Shown here: positions 1 through 10,299 of the stretch, piece after piece
Numbering within the stretch: the stretch's first letter is position 1
How the letters are laid out: every line of letters begins with the position of its first letter
NCBI GenBank assembly: GCA_014529385.2
Contig: CM043962.1
Coordinates: forward strand, 36,857,098 to 36,919,097
Length of the DNA stretch: 62,000 nucleotides
Direction: 5' to 3'
Source: Adiantum capillus-veneris
Lineage: Eukaryota; Streptophyta; Polypodiopsida; Polypodiales; Pteridaceae
Notes under the pieces: generated by a model
Database searches by the model: none
Seen by the model: only the letters and a program-made list of their open reading frames with translations
Told to the model about the DNA's origin: nothing
Program-made: the position numbers and the translations under genes

Positions 1-100
1 AAAACCTTTCATGACTAAGGTACCCATTTGGCAATGCATTCAGTTAGTTTTGGTTTAGTCTATAAAAGAATTCTCACCATGTGGTCTTTCAATTTTGCAG

Positions 101-697
101 AGTGCTTTAAAAAACTACACATATGATTATTTGCAAAGATACCGGGTAAGTTTAATACAACACCTGCTTACTATGTCTAGCCCTAGAGATCTTGAAGATA
201 GAGGCTTGGATGAGCGCACTATTGATCTAACAAAACATGACGTGCCACCACGACAAACCCCTACATCCGATACAGTGGAATCACAACGGGCCGAGGGGGT
301 CATATCAGCAGAAGATGAAAGAGCTGAGGATGAGGAAAGGTCAAATGAGCATATGGAAGGTGCTAAGGTACAACCAGAGGAGACAATGAAAGAGCCAAGT
401 CAGCCAGTGTAGGAGCCAAAAGAGCCTATGGCTGAAACCCAAGATGAGGAAAGCAGGCCTATAGATGAGCAAAAGGATATGGATGAGGAAAGTAGGCCTA
501 GGGATGAGCAAAATGATATGGATCAGGCAAGGATGTATGAGGCAAGCCGATCAACCGAGGGAGATGAAAAGACCTTGGAGGAAACCTTGAATGAGGCAGA
601 AAGAGCCATGGGGGAGACCTATGATGAAGATGTGAATGATGACTATGAAGATAAAGCAGAGGAGAGCAACAATGACATGAACACTACAGAGACCTAG
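101..697 (+). pseudogene. Acidic N-terminal region of an FCP1-like gene, interrupted
   Basis: A reading frame enters from an apparent splice acceptor (ttttgcag at 93-100). It is open to 697 except for one in-frame TAG at 410-412. The product is very rich in Glu, Asp, Arg and Met and looks disordered. It contains a short internal duplication (EESRPxDEQxDMD, about 445-525). A consensus donor (gtaagt, 146-151) lies close after the acceptor, so 101-145 may be one small exon and the acidic block another. The acidic frame has the same phase as the phosphatase exon starting at 806, which supports one gene, but TAG codons at 410 and 695 must be spliced out or they kill it. The upstream part lies outside the window. 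Whether this is a live spliced gene or a pseudogene cannot be decided here. Confidence 0.45.
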
Positions 698-805
698 TAT
701 GGACCCTTGCTACCTGTAGATACGGTTGTTCCGGTAATGTCTATTCAAGTATGGCAAAATATGTTCAGCTTCTAACTACTTATATGTACTTGTCAACTTT
801 TACAG

Positions 806-1369
806 AGGTTGATTATCTTGGACGTCAATGGATTGCTGCTGATGCGGGTGTCTCTCGGTGACAGAGGACCCTTTGAGGATTTGCAAACGTTTCGGATGGG
901 AACTTGTCGAGTCGTGGTTCGTCCAGGAACCAAGGAATTTATTCAGTTTCTTCTTCCGCGCTTCAGAGTTGCCATATGGTCTTCAATGCAAAGGCAAAAC
1001 TTGTCGCCACTAGTTGCAATAGTTTGCAGTGTATGCCACGCTCACACGTCAGATTTTGCCTTTTTGTATGATCAAAGAAAATGCGTTATCGTTGAGGGCC
1101 ACTACCACCCTAAAAAACCACACTTACCTCTTTTGTACAAACTGTTTAGCCAAATTGGTGTACCCTTTGATGCAACTAATACACTACTAATTGATGATAC
1201 TCCTGAAAAGGGAGAACTAAATCCGCCGGGAACAACTGTCTCACCACTTTCTTTCGAGGGGCATTCCTTCGATTTTTACCTTGAAGACATTCTGATTCCA
1301 TACTTACAGAAATTGTATCTCAGTCCATTGTTCACGGACGAGTTTGTACTTTCTAATGAATTAAGATGA
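806..1369 (+). CDS. FCP1-homology (HAD superfamily) phosphatase-like domain, last exon
   Basis: The exon follows a good acceptor (tgtcaacttttacag, ending at 805) and runs 187 codons to TGA. The protein has the plant FCP1-like HAD layout: motif I as LDVNGLL near residues 5-11, a middle block with AIWSS, and motif IV as LLIDDTPEKG near residues 128-137. FCP1-type enzymes dephosphorylate Ser/Thr, classically in the RNA polymerase II C-terminal repeat. Canonical motif I is DxDx(T/V). Here the second Asp is Asn, which suggests weak or no phosphatase activity, though DxN variants are common in this plant subfamily as I know it. The tail after motif IV ends in LSNELR. Family assignment is fairly secure. 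Substrate and expression are unknown, and the upstream acidic region may be broken. Confidence 0.72.
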   Translation, partial: RLIILDVNGLLLMRVSLGDRGPFEDLQTFRMGTCRVVVRPGTKEFIQFLLPRFRVAIWSSMQRQNLSPLVAIVCSVCHAHTSDFAFLYDQRKCVIVEGHYHPKKPHLPLLYKLFSQIGVPFDATNTLLIDDTPEKGELNPPGTTVSPLSFEGHSFDFYLEDILIPYLQKLYLSPLFTDEFVLSNELR

Positions 1370-1397
1370 CTCTTCTATCATGTCTTTGTCTTGTCTA

Positions 1398-1516
<119 letters not shown>

Positions 1517-1635
1517 ACGTGGTAAAGAAATGTATTTCAAGCACACTTTTTCACAGGGCACAATTGAAAAATGAGCTCAATAAACTTCATGTCTTGAAAG
1601 TCATTTGTATACACTGGGGTTCACAAGAATATCTG

Positions 1636-2498
1636 TTACATTGACACTACTTCAACCCGACCATCCAACTCTTTGCACAAAATATCTTTTTCCCTTCGCC
1701 GCATCACCTTACGGCCAGCTAGGAAAAAGGAAAAATCTGATAGGTCCTTGTCCATTGACTCTTCAATGATGTCATGCCGCAAATGCTGAAGACTGCATAG
1801 CTCCCTTATTGTAACCACCAATAGTAGGCCATGCTCTTTATCAATCACTTCCACATCCACAGCAGGATTATCTTCCAAACCTGCAGAAACCTGGTCCATA
1901 GGAATGTACTTACCGTTGAGCATTTGTGATCGCATATACCAAAACGAGAGTAACAGTGATTGACTTGCAATCATGTACTTGACAACTAGAGTATCAAGCG
2001 CGACCTCGCACCGTAAACCAATCTCTTCCTTTGCATACCATCCTTTGTCAAGAAGTTTGTCACAGGATGACTGCTGAAATGACTTGCACATGAACATAGT
2101 TTTTGTAACTCGGATGTTGTAGCTATGAAACAGCTCTATGAAGAGTGCAACAGGACATAATTTTGCAATTCTAACCAGTTTGGTAGGAATAGAGCTACGT
2201 AGAGACCTTTGTATATCCTTGTAGAGCTTACTTCGCATTGCCTCCACCATTGTTTCCTCGGGAACTGGCCAGTCCACAGTGTTCCAATCGGTTGGTAGAG
2301 GCACTTTCACCAACATGCCATTCTTATTCCCTGAGCTGAGTTGGTAAAAGTGGTCATAAAAAAAGATTCCCTCATCAGCCAGTCTTTTGCTGCTCCTCTC
2401 TGAGTACTGTAGAGAACCAATGTGGACATGAACAACATGGAAGAGGCCTATTATGCACTCCACAGGCTCCCATTGCTCATAAGAAGAGGGATAAATAT
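1636..2498 (-). CDS. Unidentified protein, 3' terminal exon
   Basis: On the minus strand an acceptor (tatattgcag, AG at 2499-2500) opens an exon that stays open to TAA at 1636-1638. It joins in phase to the exon at 2678-2850 across a 179-base GT-AG intron, giving a run such as RCN-Y-IYPSSYEQWEPV. I do not recognise the family. The central part is rich in Leu, Lys and aromatic residues. The last 80 residues (LCSLQHLRHDI..., DFSFFLAGRKVMRRREKD, VEVV end) have the spacing of a ubiquitin-like beta-grasp fold, which is only an inference. It converges on the FCP1-like gene; the two stop codons are about 270 bases apart. No function is proposed. Confidence 0.6.
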
Positions 2499-2662
2499 CT
2501 GCAATATATATAAGAAGAGTTAAACTAAGAGTATCAATAAGTACAAATGAAAAATCTAATGTAATTGAGCTATGAAGAATGGAGACATTACTCATAACAA
2601 GCGGGAGAAACATTGCAAAATATATAAGAAAAGTTATAATGAGAGTATCAGTAAGTTCACAT
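2471..2662 (-). repeat. Tandem duplication spanning an intron-exon boundary
   Basis: Two diverged direct copies about 117 bases apart (roughly 2471-2546 and 2588-2662) share cattRctcataaSaag, tatataagaa and gagtatcaRtaagt. The copy nearest the coding exon holds the working acceptor (gcag). The other has gcaa at that position, so it is a decayed duplicate of the acceptor and exon start, now intronic. Confidence 0.7.
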
Positions 2663-2677
2663 GTCAAGAGTACTTAC

Positions 2678-2850
2678 AATTGCAACGTGGTTGATGTATA
2701 TCTGATACATTTCCACCGTTTGCTATCACCTCAGGATGGGTAGACACATGCTGAACAAGAACTTCCTTTACAGATCTTTTGCCGATTTCAACTTTGAAAT
2801 CCAACACTCTGGCCTTCCATGCTGAGCGGTAAACGTTGATACCACTAGAC
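2678..2850 (-). CDS. Unidentified protein, internal exon (5' edge uncertain)
   Basis: This is the exon upstream of the preceding one. It ends at a perfect donor (gtaagt, complement of 2672-2677) with phase 1, matching the acceptor at 2498. The frame is open back to an in-frame TAA at 2868-2870, so the true 5' boundary is an acceptor somewhere between 2834 and 2867. The product contains WKARVLDFKVEIGKRSVKEV and then HPEVIANGGNVSDIHQPRCN, with no recognisable domain. No start codon in frame is visible, so more exons must lie upstream or the gene is truncated. Confidence 0.5.
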
Positions 2851-2870
2851 CTCTTGGGTCTTCTTGGTTA

Positions 2871-5593
2871 CATGAGGACCCATGAACCTTTGTTTATCCT
2901 TTGTCCAACCCATTGGTTCTCTGCACTTATTGAAGCTGGTATTGTAATTGAGGATATGCTACTACTTGGCCTTCTAGGCAAAGTGCAGTTGTTGGTTGTT
3001 GGTGTGAGAGACAGTAAACACCTGGAGCCTCTTGGGCGAGAAGACGTGGACGCCATAGCTCTCAGAGAAAAGCTTTAGTGGAGGGAGATTCACTTTGAAA
3101 GCATTCTAATGGAGGGAAAGTGTTTTAGAATTCCAATATCTTGTGCGGGCTTAATGGTCACCCTCCAGTACGTTAATGACCATAAGAGAATATCAGAAGT
3201 GGGACCACATGCAAGCACCTAAAAGATCGATAAAAGGAAGGAAATTACTATGCTACAATCCTAGATTCGTGAAAGTTTTATGCTATTTTCCTATTTTTTG
3301 AGTCTTTCCACGTACTTTCCTACGTAACGTAGCCTTCATGCTCATTGGACGCGCTCTATTTTTCTCTCTCTTCATATGGCCCTCCAAATGACCTCTGAAA
3401 TTTCCTAATGATATGGGTTTAGAAGGCATCCAAAAAATACTGGAGATTACTCCATGCAAGAAAGATAGCAAAGCGATGTGAGGTGTGGCTACAAATCAAG
3501 AAGAAATGGTTGCTATTATTAGCATCCAAAAGCATGAAGAGCACGTAAAGTTCCAAGTAAATTCTTCCAGAGAAATTCTTGTAGATGTCATTCTTAGACA
3601 TCAGTGGTTAGACCAACACAAGAATCATCGACACATGTTGCAGACAAAGGTAAAGCTAAAGTGGACCTACAACCAACTAGCACAAAAGGTGTGACATCAT
3701 ATGCCTCAACCCTCATGGATCAACTTCTTCAAGCAAATCAGGCTTTATAAACTTCAAGTCAGTTGTTGCTGACCCAAACAAAACCTCTAGGGAGACACCC
3801 AGAAAAGCAAAGGTATATCAGCCCAAGTACTCAAGAAAGCAAAAGAAAGTCAAGCAAGTGTTTGTTCTAAGAGATTTAGTAAAAGTCAATGATCCAATGT
3901 GTGAAGAAGAAAGATCAACATAAAAGACAAATACATGGGATGGATAGCATCACAATGGAGTTTAAAAGAACATGAGTACTATAAAGGTAACAGATAGATA
4001 TGGGTACCAAAACTGAAACTCAAGGCATATGAAGTGCAATCGAGACCCTCCCAACAAAGAAGGTCCACTAGATATCAACCTTGACAATATCCTAGGATAC
4101 CTAAGAAGCATGTGTACAACAAAACAACACTAAATGCTACTCAAGTTTGCCACAACTCTCAAGAGGATACAAAACAAAGATTGATTTCAAGGAATCTTCC
4201 TCTTGCACTAAGGTTCTACACATGCTATACAAAGATTTGGCTATGAGTAAACCACAAGCCAATTGCAACTACAAAAGACCTGCATGAAGATCTCAAGAGC
4301 AAGACCTAGAGCCAGACAAGGTCATGAAAGAACCTATGAAGGCAATGGAAAGATTTGGATTTCTAAGTCTTTCAATGCTCCGAGTCAAAATCCAGATGCT
4401 GACAGTCAACAAAGGAATACAACAACATCAAAGACTCCTTACAACATGCCTAATTGGAGAATCAAATAGACAATGGAGTCTTCATAGTCAAAGAAGGACA
4501 ACCCAACCAACAAAGCTATAGATTCAAAGATGATTTAATGCCAACTTGGTTCTTCAATATTCCTCTTTTTGAGGATTCAAGCTTACTTTACTTGAAGAAA
4601 TGTTTGTAGTAAACACAAGAACGTAAAAAATCAAGTCATAAAGGTGCAAAAAACACTCTTTGGTATAATCAGAGTCGGTCTACTGAGCCACAAAATGAGC
4701 AAAGCGTTAGTCCCAAAGCTTGAAATCATAATAAACTCTGTGCTAAGGGTCGTAGTTATCAGGCTTATGCTCAAGTTGGAAGAGTTGAGCATATCTAAGT
4801 TGTGTTGCTTAGGCTATGGATGAGATGAGCATAAGAGTTGAAGTCTATTAGCTTAATCATGGTGGAGTGATGTAGAGTCCAATACTCACACATAGTGCAG
4901 AGTAAGATGAGAGCACTTATCCTCAACAACAAAAAAACTTTCTCAAAGGGGTGCCAGCTTGTAAAGCCATGTCATATGCTTTTATAGCTACATCTTCTTT
5001 CCAAAGAACCCCTCAAAAGTCTTTCTTGCATAGCATATTTTTTTTCATGAATTTCTTTGTATGCATATATAGGATGCCCATCACTGGACATATGTGTTAG
5101 ACACTCTTTTTTTGCTTCTATCTATGCACCTTGAGTGGACTACCACAAGAAAACCAATGTTTCATCATGCTACTCTCATATTTGCTGCCCTCTTATTTCC
5201 ATATCCATAAGCAAATAGTTTCCATGCTAATAAGTACTCCAATAATGCGTGTATCCCAAAGGCACTTTTTTTCCAATGGGGTTTTTTCCTTTGGTCATCT
5301 AGGTATTAGACCCTAATTTAGAACTGCATCATTCTACTTTTCTTGTACATACTCTCAATAAATAAAAAACAGCCTCGCCATTATGCTGCTACAAAGGACA
5401 TCTGCGACATCATCTCACACATCAAAAACAATTTTGGACCAATGAAGATGCTACAACAAAATGAATCCCATCAACAAATTCAATGCCAATAAAGAAAATC
5501 AGCCCATCAACAACCAATCAACAACCTTCCAACCTCCAGAGACACTTCCCAACAATGCTCGAGGATGGGTGCTAAAATCGATAAGGAGGAAAT
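2871..5593. other. No supported gene; possible degraded retroelement interior
   Basis: Only short unrelated frames are present. Between about 3900 and 4900 there are scattered phrases that could be a decayed polyprotein, but stops are frequent and I cannot assign a family. A retroelement interior is expected here because an LTR-like block starts at 5594. Confidence 0.4.
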
Positions 5594-6480
5594 GTTAACT
5601 GAGATGAGGTTAGTTAATAGAATTTGCTGAAGGTCCAAGTCTTATGAAGGCACATCAAAGATAATTACGAAGAAGTAGTGAAAATTTGAGTTACACATTT
5701 TTTACATTTGTCTAGAATGGCCATGTATTGTAATTTTCCAACTTATCTCAAGCCATTGTTATATTTGTAATGGGTTATGGGCTCAATGGGATTCCAAGAT
5801 GTAAAGAATAGGTCAGTTAGTGTGCCTAGGTTGTAAATTTAGTGAGATATGGAGCCCTTAAGGCCTTGGACACCTGACCACGGCATATTTTTACACTAGG
5901 TATATAAGGCAATGTGTAAATGGAATTAGGGTACTGAGCCTCATTTGTTGAGACCACTCTTTGGTGAGAGCTCATGAGGTGTGTGGCTGTGGAGTCCTTG
6001 AGCTTCTCCTTGCTCATGTGACTTTGATAAACACTAATCAAGGCTTAATTCTCTTTCACTATGTCTCTCTCATACTCTCTTGTGCTGATGATGATTGATT
6101 AACTAGATCATAACTAATTAGTGGTTAATCCCAATCTAACCTTGTGTGACTGCCCTCTATTATTTGTGTGTGCATGTGAGATTGATTGGAATGTGGATGC
6201 TCAATATATCTATGTGTGTGCTCTTGTGATTAGTGTGTTGCATGATAAGATTAGTGATGTGTGCATGTTTGCAATTGTTAGTGTGTGTGATTGGGTTGAT
6301 TGGAGGTGAAGAGAAGTAGATGTAGAGATTGCCAGACACCGTGGCTTAGCTCCTCCATAGGCCTATAAGCTCACTTCATAGAGTCACCATTCATGTTGCC
6401 ATGATTAGCTTACTAATCAGTGAGTGTTCTTAGACCCTAGCCGGGTAGCTCATCACTTCGAATCGACAATTATTGTTGGT
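5594..6480 (+). mobile_element. LTR relic (3' or solo LTR), end not fixed
   Basis: A purine tract (aaggaggaaa, 5584-5593) is followed immediately by TGTTAAC, the usual arrangement at the start of a 3' LTR. About 305 bases further on is a TATA box (gtatataaggc) with a plausible leader after it. There is no coding content. I could not find a matching second LTR or a target duplication, so the right boundary is approximate. It could end nearer 6100. Confidence 0.45.
5901..5908 (+). promoter_or_regulatory. TATA box in LTR relic
   Basis: tatataag lies at the position expected for the U3/R boundary of the LTR starting at 5594. Confidence 0.5.
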
Positions 6481-6540
6481 CATTGGAGCTATGCTACGAG
6501 TGTACCCCCAATAGATACCAACTCAAAAACTAAGATCATC

Positions 6541-6715
6541 TATGGTTTTTTTACGTTAATATGGAGAAATCTTGTAGAAAACGCTTTTGAACATTCTCAA
6601 AATCTTTCCAAGTAGACAATAAGATGCTCTCAACCCACACTTTAACTCCATAAAAAAGATCCGGTGTCACCAATGTGACAAAAGAAGTAATTTTTGAGAA
6701 CCCAACATTTGATAT
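6541..6715 (-). pseudogene. LINE, C-terminal part of ORF2 (after the LTR insertion)
   Basis: Minus-strand frames give DIKCWVLKNYFF, YGVKVWVESI and STWKDFENVQKRFL. These match the region downstream of the reverse transcriptase in plant LINEs (YGxxVWxxSI...W..FENVQ..FL). It is the direct continuation of the LINE fragment ending at 7533. The 6716-7532 insertion separates ...YYAFEN from DIKCWVL. At least one frameshift is present (KNYFF frame against YGVKV frame), so it is dead. Confidence 0.7.
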
Positions 6716-7164
6716 TGTTAAGTATGGAGCCTGATTTACCCTTGTAATTTTTTGTGTAAAAGCGCACATTTGTAAGGCCCCCATTATGAGGAGAAGCCAT
6801 CGTGCGTGAAGGAAAATCACTCACCGAAAACCAAAATTTTCATGGACAAGAATCAGGGGCAACTTTAAAGGCCTCGGGGGCGGAGACCCCCGAGACTTTT
6901 TTTCTCCGAAATATTCTTTTTCGTCGGAATATTATGGCCGGACGGCGGCCGGAAAGTGGTCGGAAAACAACCGGTCGGTTGGCCGGTGGCCGGTAGTCAA
7001 TGGCTGGTGGTCGGAAGTCAATGGCCGGTGGCCGAATTCAAAAGCAGACTTGTCTTCTCAAGGGCGGCCACACATGGGCGGATTGGAGGGTCCGATTTGG
7101 ACTTATTCGCACAAGGGCGGCTACACATGGCTGTCTCTCATAAGAGAGGGCAACCCTTTTGGCC

Positions 7165-7173
7165 TATAAAAGG
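7165..7173 (+). promoter_or_regulatory. TATA box of the 6716 LTR
   Basis: ggcctataaaaggaggcc carries a strong TATA box flanked by complementary GGCCT/AGGCC arms. This is the likely start of LTR transcription. Confidence 0.65.
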
Positions 7174-7482
7174 AGGCCATGTCTACACACATTTTATAGT
7201 GTGAAGTTGATGCAACAAAGTGAGTGTGAGGTGGTGAGAGTGAAGCAAGGCGGGAGCTCCATTAAGGGTATAATCCCTTTGTAAACTACTTCTTGTTTTG
7301 AAGTACTAAAGCCATTGAGTGGCTGCTTTCCCGTGCACGTAACCCACATTGGGTGAACCACGTATATCGTGTGTACTCTCTCTCTCTCTCTCTACTCTAT
7401 AATCTCGTGTATATAAATCTGTCTCTCTCCATTAAGTAATCTACTCAATTATCTATTTAGCTACGTCTTATTTCCTAACAAC

Positions 7483-7494
7483 TGGTATCAGAGC
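7483..7494 (+). other. Primer-binding site, initiator Met-tRNA type
   Basis: TGGTATCAGAGC lies two bases after the LTR end. This is the standard sequence complementary to the 3' end of plant initiator tRNA-Met. Confidence 0.85.
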
Positions 7495-7532
7495 AAGGTT
7501 TGCTCGTAGCTAAATTATCTCAAGGAAAGGAT

Positions 7533-8575
7533 TCCCATATTTCACATGTTCTCAAATGCATAGTATTGTTGTACGCAATGCATGGCTTCTCCTTATGGTT
7601 GGTTTTCAGAACCATAACTTTTGTTTTGGATTCATTCACAATTAGCCCACTATGCAAGCAGGATAACGATAAGCTTTTGTGCATCCTCTAAAGTGTGTGC
7701 TAGAAGCACTACATATCCGCATACAAGTGACTTGTTCAATGCCTTCTTCTTGCATAAAGTCAAGTACCGTTTTTTTTCCAATTGATCAATGTTGCATAGA
7801 CCAAAGAGAGTTGGTGACGACGAACATCCTAACCCCAGTAGTGCTTGCAATGTTTTTTGGATTTTCTCTTTCCATGCACAATTGTCACATCACCTTCATA
7901 TAGATTTGAGAATCTGCAAGCGTAAACTCACTTGGCACTTGGAGTTCTTCCATCCTTCTCTAAAATCTATTATGTGGAATCATATCAAAGGTTTTCTTGA
8001 AGTCCACAAGCAACATCACAATCGCTTTTCTTTCAACCAACTTTTCTCCATGACAACACAAAGAATGATAGGATGATCAATGGTGCCATGAAGTTGACAA
8101 AAACATGCTTGTCTTTTTGCACAGTTGCCATTCTCTTCAGCCCAATCACTCAATTTTATCTCCAGTATACACCCAAACAATTTTTCCATTAGAGACCCGA
8201 TCATTATAGTCCGGTAGTTGTTTACATTCTTTGCATCCCCTCCTTATGCAAAGGCTTGACCCAATTAGTTCTCCAATCACAAGACATACCATGTTGAAGT
8301 GCAAGGTTCAATATATCACACAACCAATCATGTGTAAAATCTCTCATCCATTTAATTATTTTTGGCTTGATACCTTGAAGGTCTCCCGCTTTGCAAGTAG
8401 CCAGCTTTTTGAGCCCATCACACACATCCTCAATAGTGAAAAAAGAGGGCGTACATGTCAATGAACCATAAAACAACATCTTTTCAAAATTTGGTTGCTC
8501 ATATAGTTGCCTACAATGTGTGTAAATATCCATAAGATTCAAGTTACCAAAACTCTCAACCTGCTTGACCTTCAA
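7533..8575 (-). pseudogene. LINE ORF2, reverse transcriptase domain
   Basis: Reading on the minus strand from 8575, the frames give AGDLQGIKPKIIKWMRDF, CDWRTNWVKPLHKEG, NYRTIMIGSLMEKLFG, QLHGTIDHPI, SPTLFGLC and VVLLAHTLEDAQKL. These are the ordered blocks of a LINE reverse transcriptase (fingers, palm, thumb). The catalytic YADD box is altered to CGYVV at about 7710-7725. Several frameshifts and stops separate the blocks, for example between 8222 and 8204 and around 7850. Endonuclease precedes it in the same orientation. The element is a non-autonomous fossil. Confidence 0.82.
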
Positions 8576-8799
8576 GTTTCTCCAAAATCATCCACATGTG
8601 CGTTCTTTTTCTTGCATTTGAAAACATTGATGTTTGAATTTGGCATGTTCTTCTCTTCTTTTGAATCAATGCCTTGTATGTACACAAATGTCTTTGTCCA
8701 TAGTTGCATCTATCTTTATCAAGGACTTTTGATTATCTTGACATTCTTTATCAAACCACATTTTGTGTTATCTACCTTTTTTGATACCATGGATATGCT

Positions 8800-9723
8800 T
8801 TATAACAAAGCATTCTTTGGCACAAGAACAAATAACTTTCTTGAAAGCTTTCCATTCATCCATAACTTTTGTTCAATCATTTCAATACACATAGTTGGTG
8901 CCCTTTTAAAATCCATACAAAGAGATAAGTTCTCTTCTGTTTGACTTTGACTGAGATTATCATGCTTAGTTGCTTCTCCACATGTAAGGTCAATACATAA
9001 GGTTTGGTGATCTAGTCTCAAGGTCCATTGGCCAAACATAAAACTCTTTATGCAATACATGATGTCTTTGAAGAGTAGCATATATTCATTCACACTATTC
9101 CCATTGTATTTATTACATCTAAATTGATTGGTCCCACTCCATCTAAGAGGTATACCATTGGCAATGAGAATACCCGTGCTATTGCGCATGTGTAAAAGTA
9201 ACTTCCATAATGATCCAGCTCTTTCTCATTGAAGTACAATCATACAAACATCCTCCAATTTCCTTGAGATGTATGGCATATCAAATTGTTAGGTATCAGC
9301 TTGCAATGTTTTTGTGCCGAGCATTCATATCTCCAAAGAAAATACCATCACCTTTGCCTTTAAAATAAGCAATGTCATCCTCTAAATAAAAAAACGATCG
9401 ATCTCTATCCATGCAAGCATAAACGGGAAATCATGAGGAAAAATGTAGCAATCGCCTACAAAAATGGGTACTCCCTTTGGTGTCATAATTTTGAGCCGTA
9501 CATAACGTTCGTGCTTGTCATCTTTCACAATTGATACAAAATCTTCCAATTCTTTTTTGATCATACATGCTACCCCTCCTTTCCCTACTTGTTGCTTGAA
9601 ATTCTTTGACAATATCAATGAATGTATGTTATCCTCCAACCCGTTAATCCTTTGAATATCATGCTCCCATGTTTCAACAAGAAGTAGAACATCAAATTTC
9701 CTCATCAATTCATCTATGCCCAC
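8800..9723 (-). pseudogene. LINE ORF2, apurinic-type endonuclease domain
   Basis: From 9723 the minus strand encodes FDVLLLVETWEHD, GVACMIKKELEDF and PIFVGDCYIFPHD. A shifted frame then has FFGDMNARH (about 9314-9349, the GDxN motif), and from 9189 NSTGILIANG and LRLDHQTLCIDLTCG, where the SDH motif is LDH. These are the ordered motifs of exonuclease-endonuclease-phosphatase domains that nick target DNA in LINEs. Stops between 9382 and 9190 and the altered SDH show inactivity. It precedes the reverse transcriptase as usual. Confidence 0.8.
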
Positions 9724-9818
9724 CCCCCCATTCCATGGGTATCCATTGTGATTTCAAAATCATACTTTCAATCATAACTTAGTTTCATAGGTTGCACATT
9801 CCTATTTGATCAAGGGAC

Positions 9819-10088
9819 TTATCTCCTCCTTGGGCACGTCTTCTTATGAGAGATCTCCTTGTTTTTCTTATTCCTCTCCCCATATACCTTGCGATGCATA
9901 TTTTGTTTCCTGATAGTGCAATCTTCACATAAAAAACATTTTTTATCCCTCAAATAGATCAAACTATTATCAAGGATAATCTTTTGTTTGGTATCATCCT
10001 GCATGGTGCATATAATTGACCATTCTTGTGAATGAGGAGCACCTTGATTACCCACTCTATGTGCTCCATTAACTATAACTCTTGACAT
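9819..10088 (-). pseudogene. LINE N-terminal (ORF1-like or linker) segment
   Basis: A 89-codon frame reads AHRVG near its start, then IICTMQDDTKQKIILDNS and a basic tail (KNKEISHKKTCPRRR). AHRVG followed by a basic, helix-rich stretch is typical of the RNA-binding protein part of LINEs. It lies about 95 bases upstream of the endonuclease and in the same orientation, so it is probably part of the same copy. The true 5' end of the element is not visible. Confidence 0.55.
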
Positions 10089-10211
10089 GCGAAAGTGGGA
10101 CTTGAAGAAATATTTGATAACAATGGCAAGAGAAGGAGGTGTCTCTAACTTCTCTTTAAGAATTACATGAATAACAATGTAAGAGATTTTACTATATATA
10201 ATTATGCTCGC

Positions 10212-10291
10212 CGGTATTTTTCATTTTCCCAACGGATCCGTTGGGAATTAGAGAAAACCCTGCAGGCTTGTTGGAAAAATAAAAAATACCG
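10212..10291. repeat. Inverted repeat with nested perfect palindrome
   Basis: ggtattttt...ttttcccaac (10213-10233) is complementary, with few mismatches, to gttggaaaaataaaaaatacc (10270-10290). Inside it, cccaacggatccgttggg (10228-10245) is a perfect 18-base palindrome. It sits just beyond the LINE 5' end. This could be a small foldback element or the edge of one; no target duplication was found. Confidence 0.6.
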
Positions 10292-10299
10292 ACAGGCCT

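Larger units (their letters stand above)
6716..7532 (+). mobile_element. Single-LTR retroelement insertion carrying a primer site but no second LTR
   Basis: The block starts TGTTAAG at 6716 and the LTR ends cctaaca at 7480 (765 bases, inverted TGTTA/TAACA ends). It is followed by ac and a perfect TGGTATCAGAGC primer site (7483-7494). Only about 38 more bases follow, ending in a purine-rich caaggaaaggat, before LINE sequence resumes at 7533. The left flank is gatat. The right edge shows only ggat, so the target duplication is partial or eroded. There are no coding genes. It has the plan of a TRIM (LTR, primer site, tiny interior, polypurine tract) that lacks the 3' LTR. Confidence 0.65.

Noticed and set aside
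4700-4900. Phrase like QAYAQVGRVEHI suggesting copia reverse transcriptase
   Set aside because: Too short and broken; neighbouring blocks expected in copia polymerase are missing.
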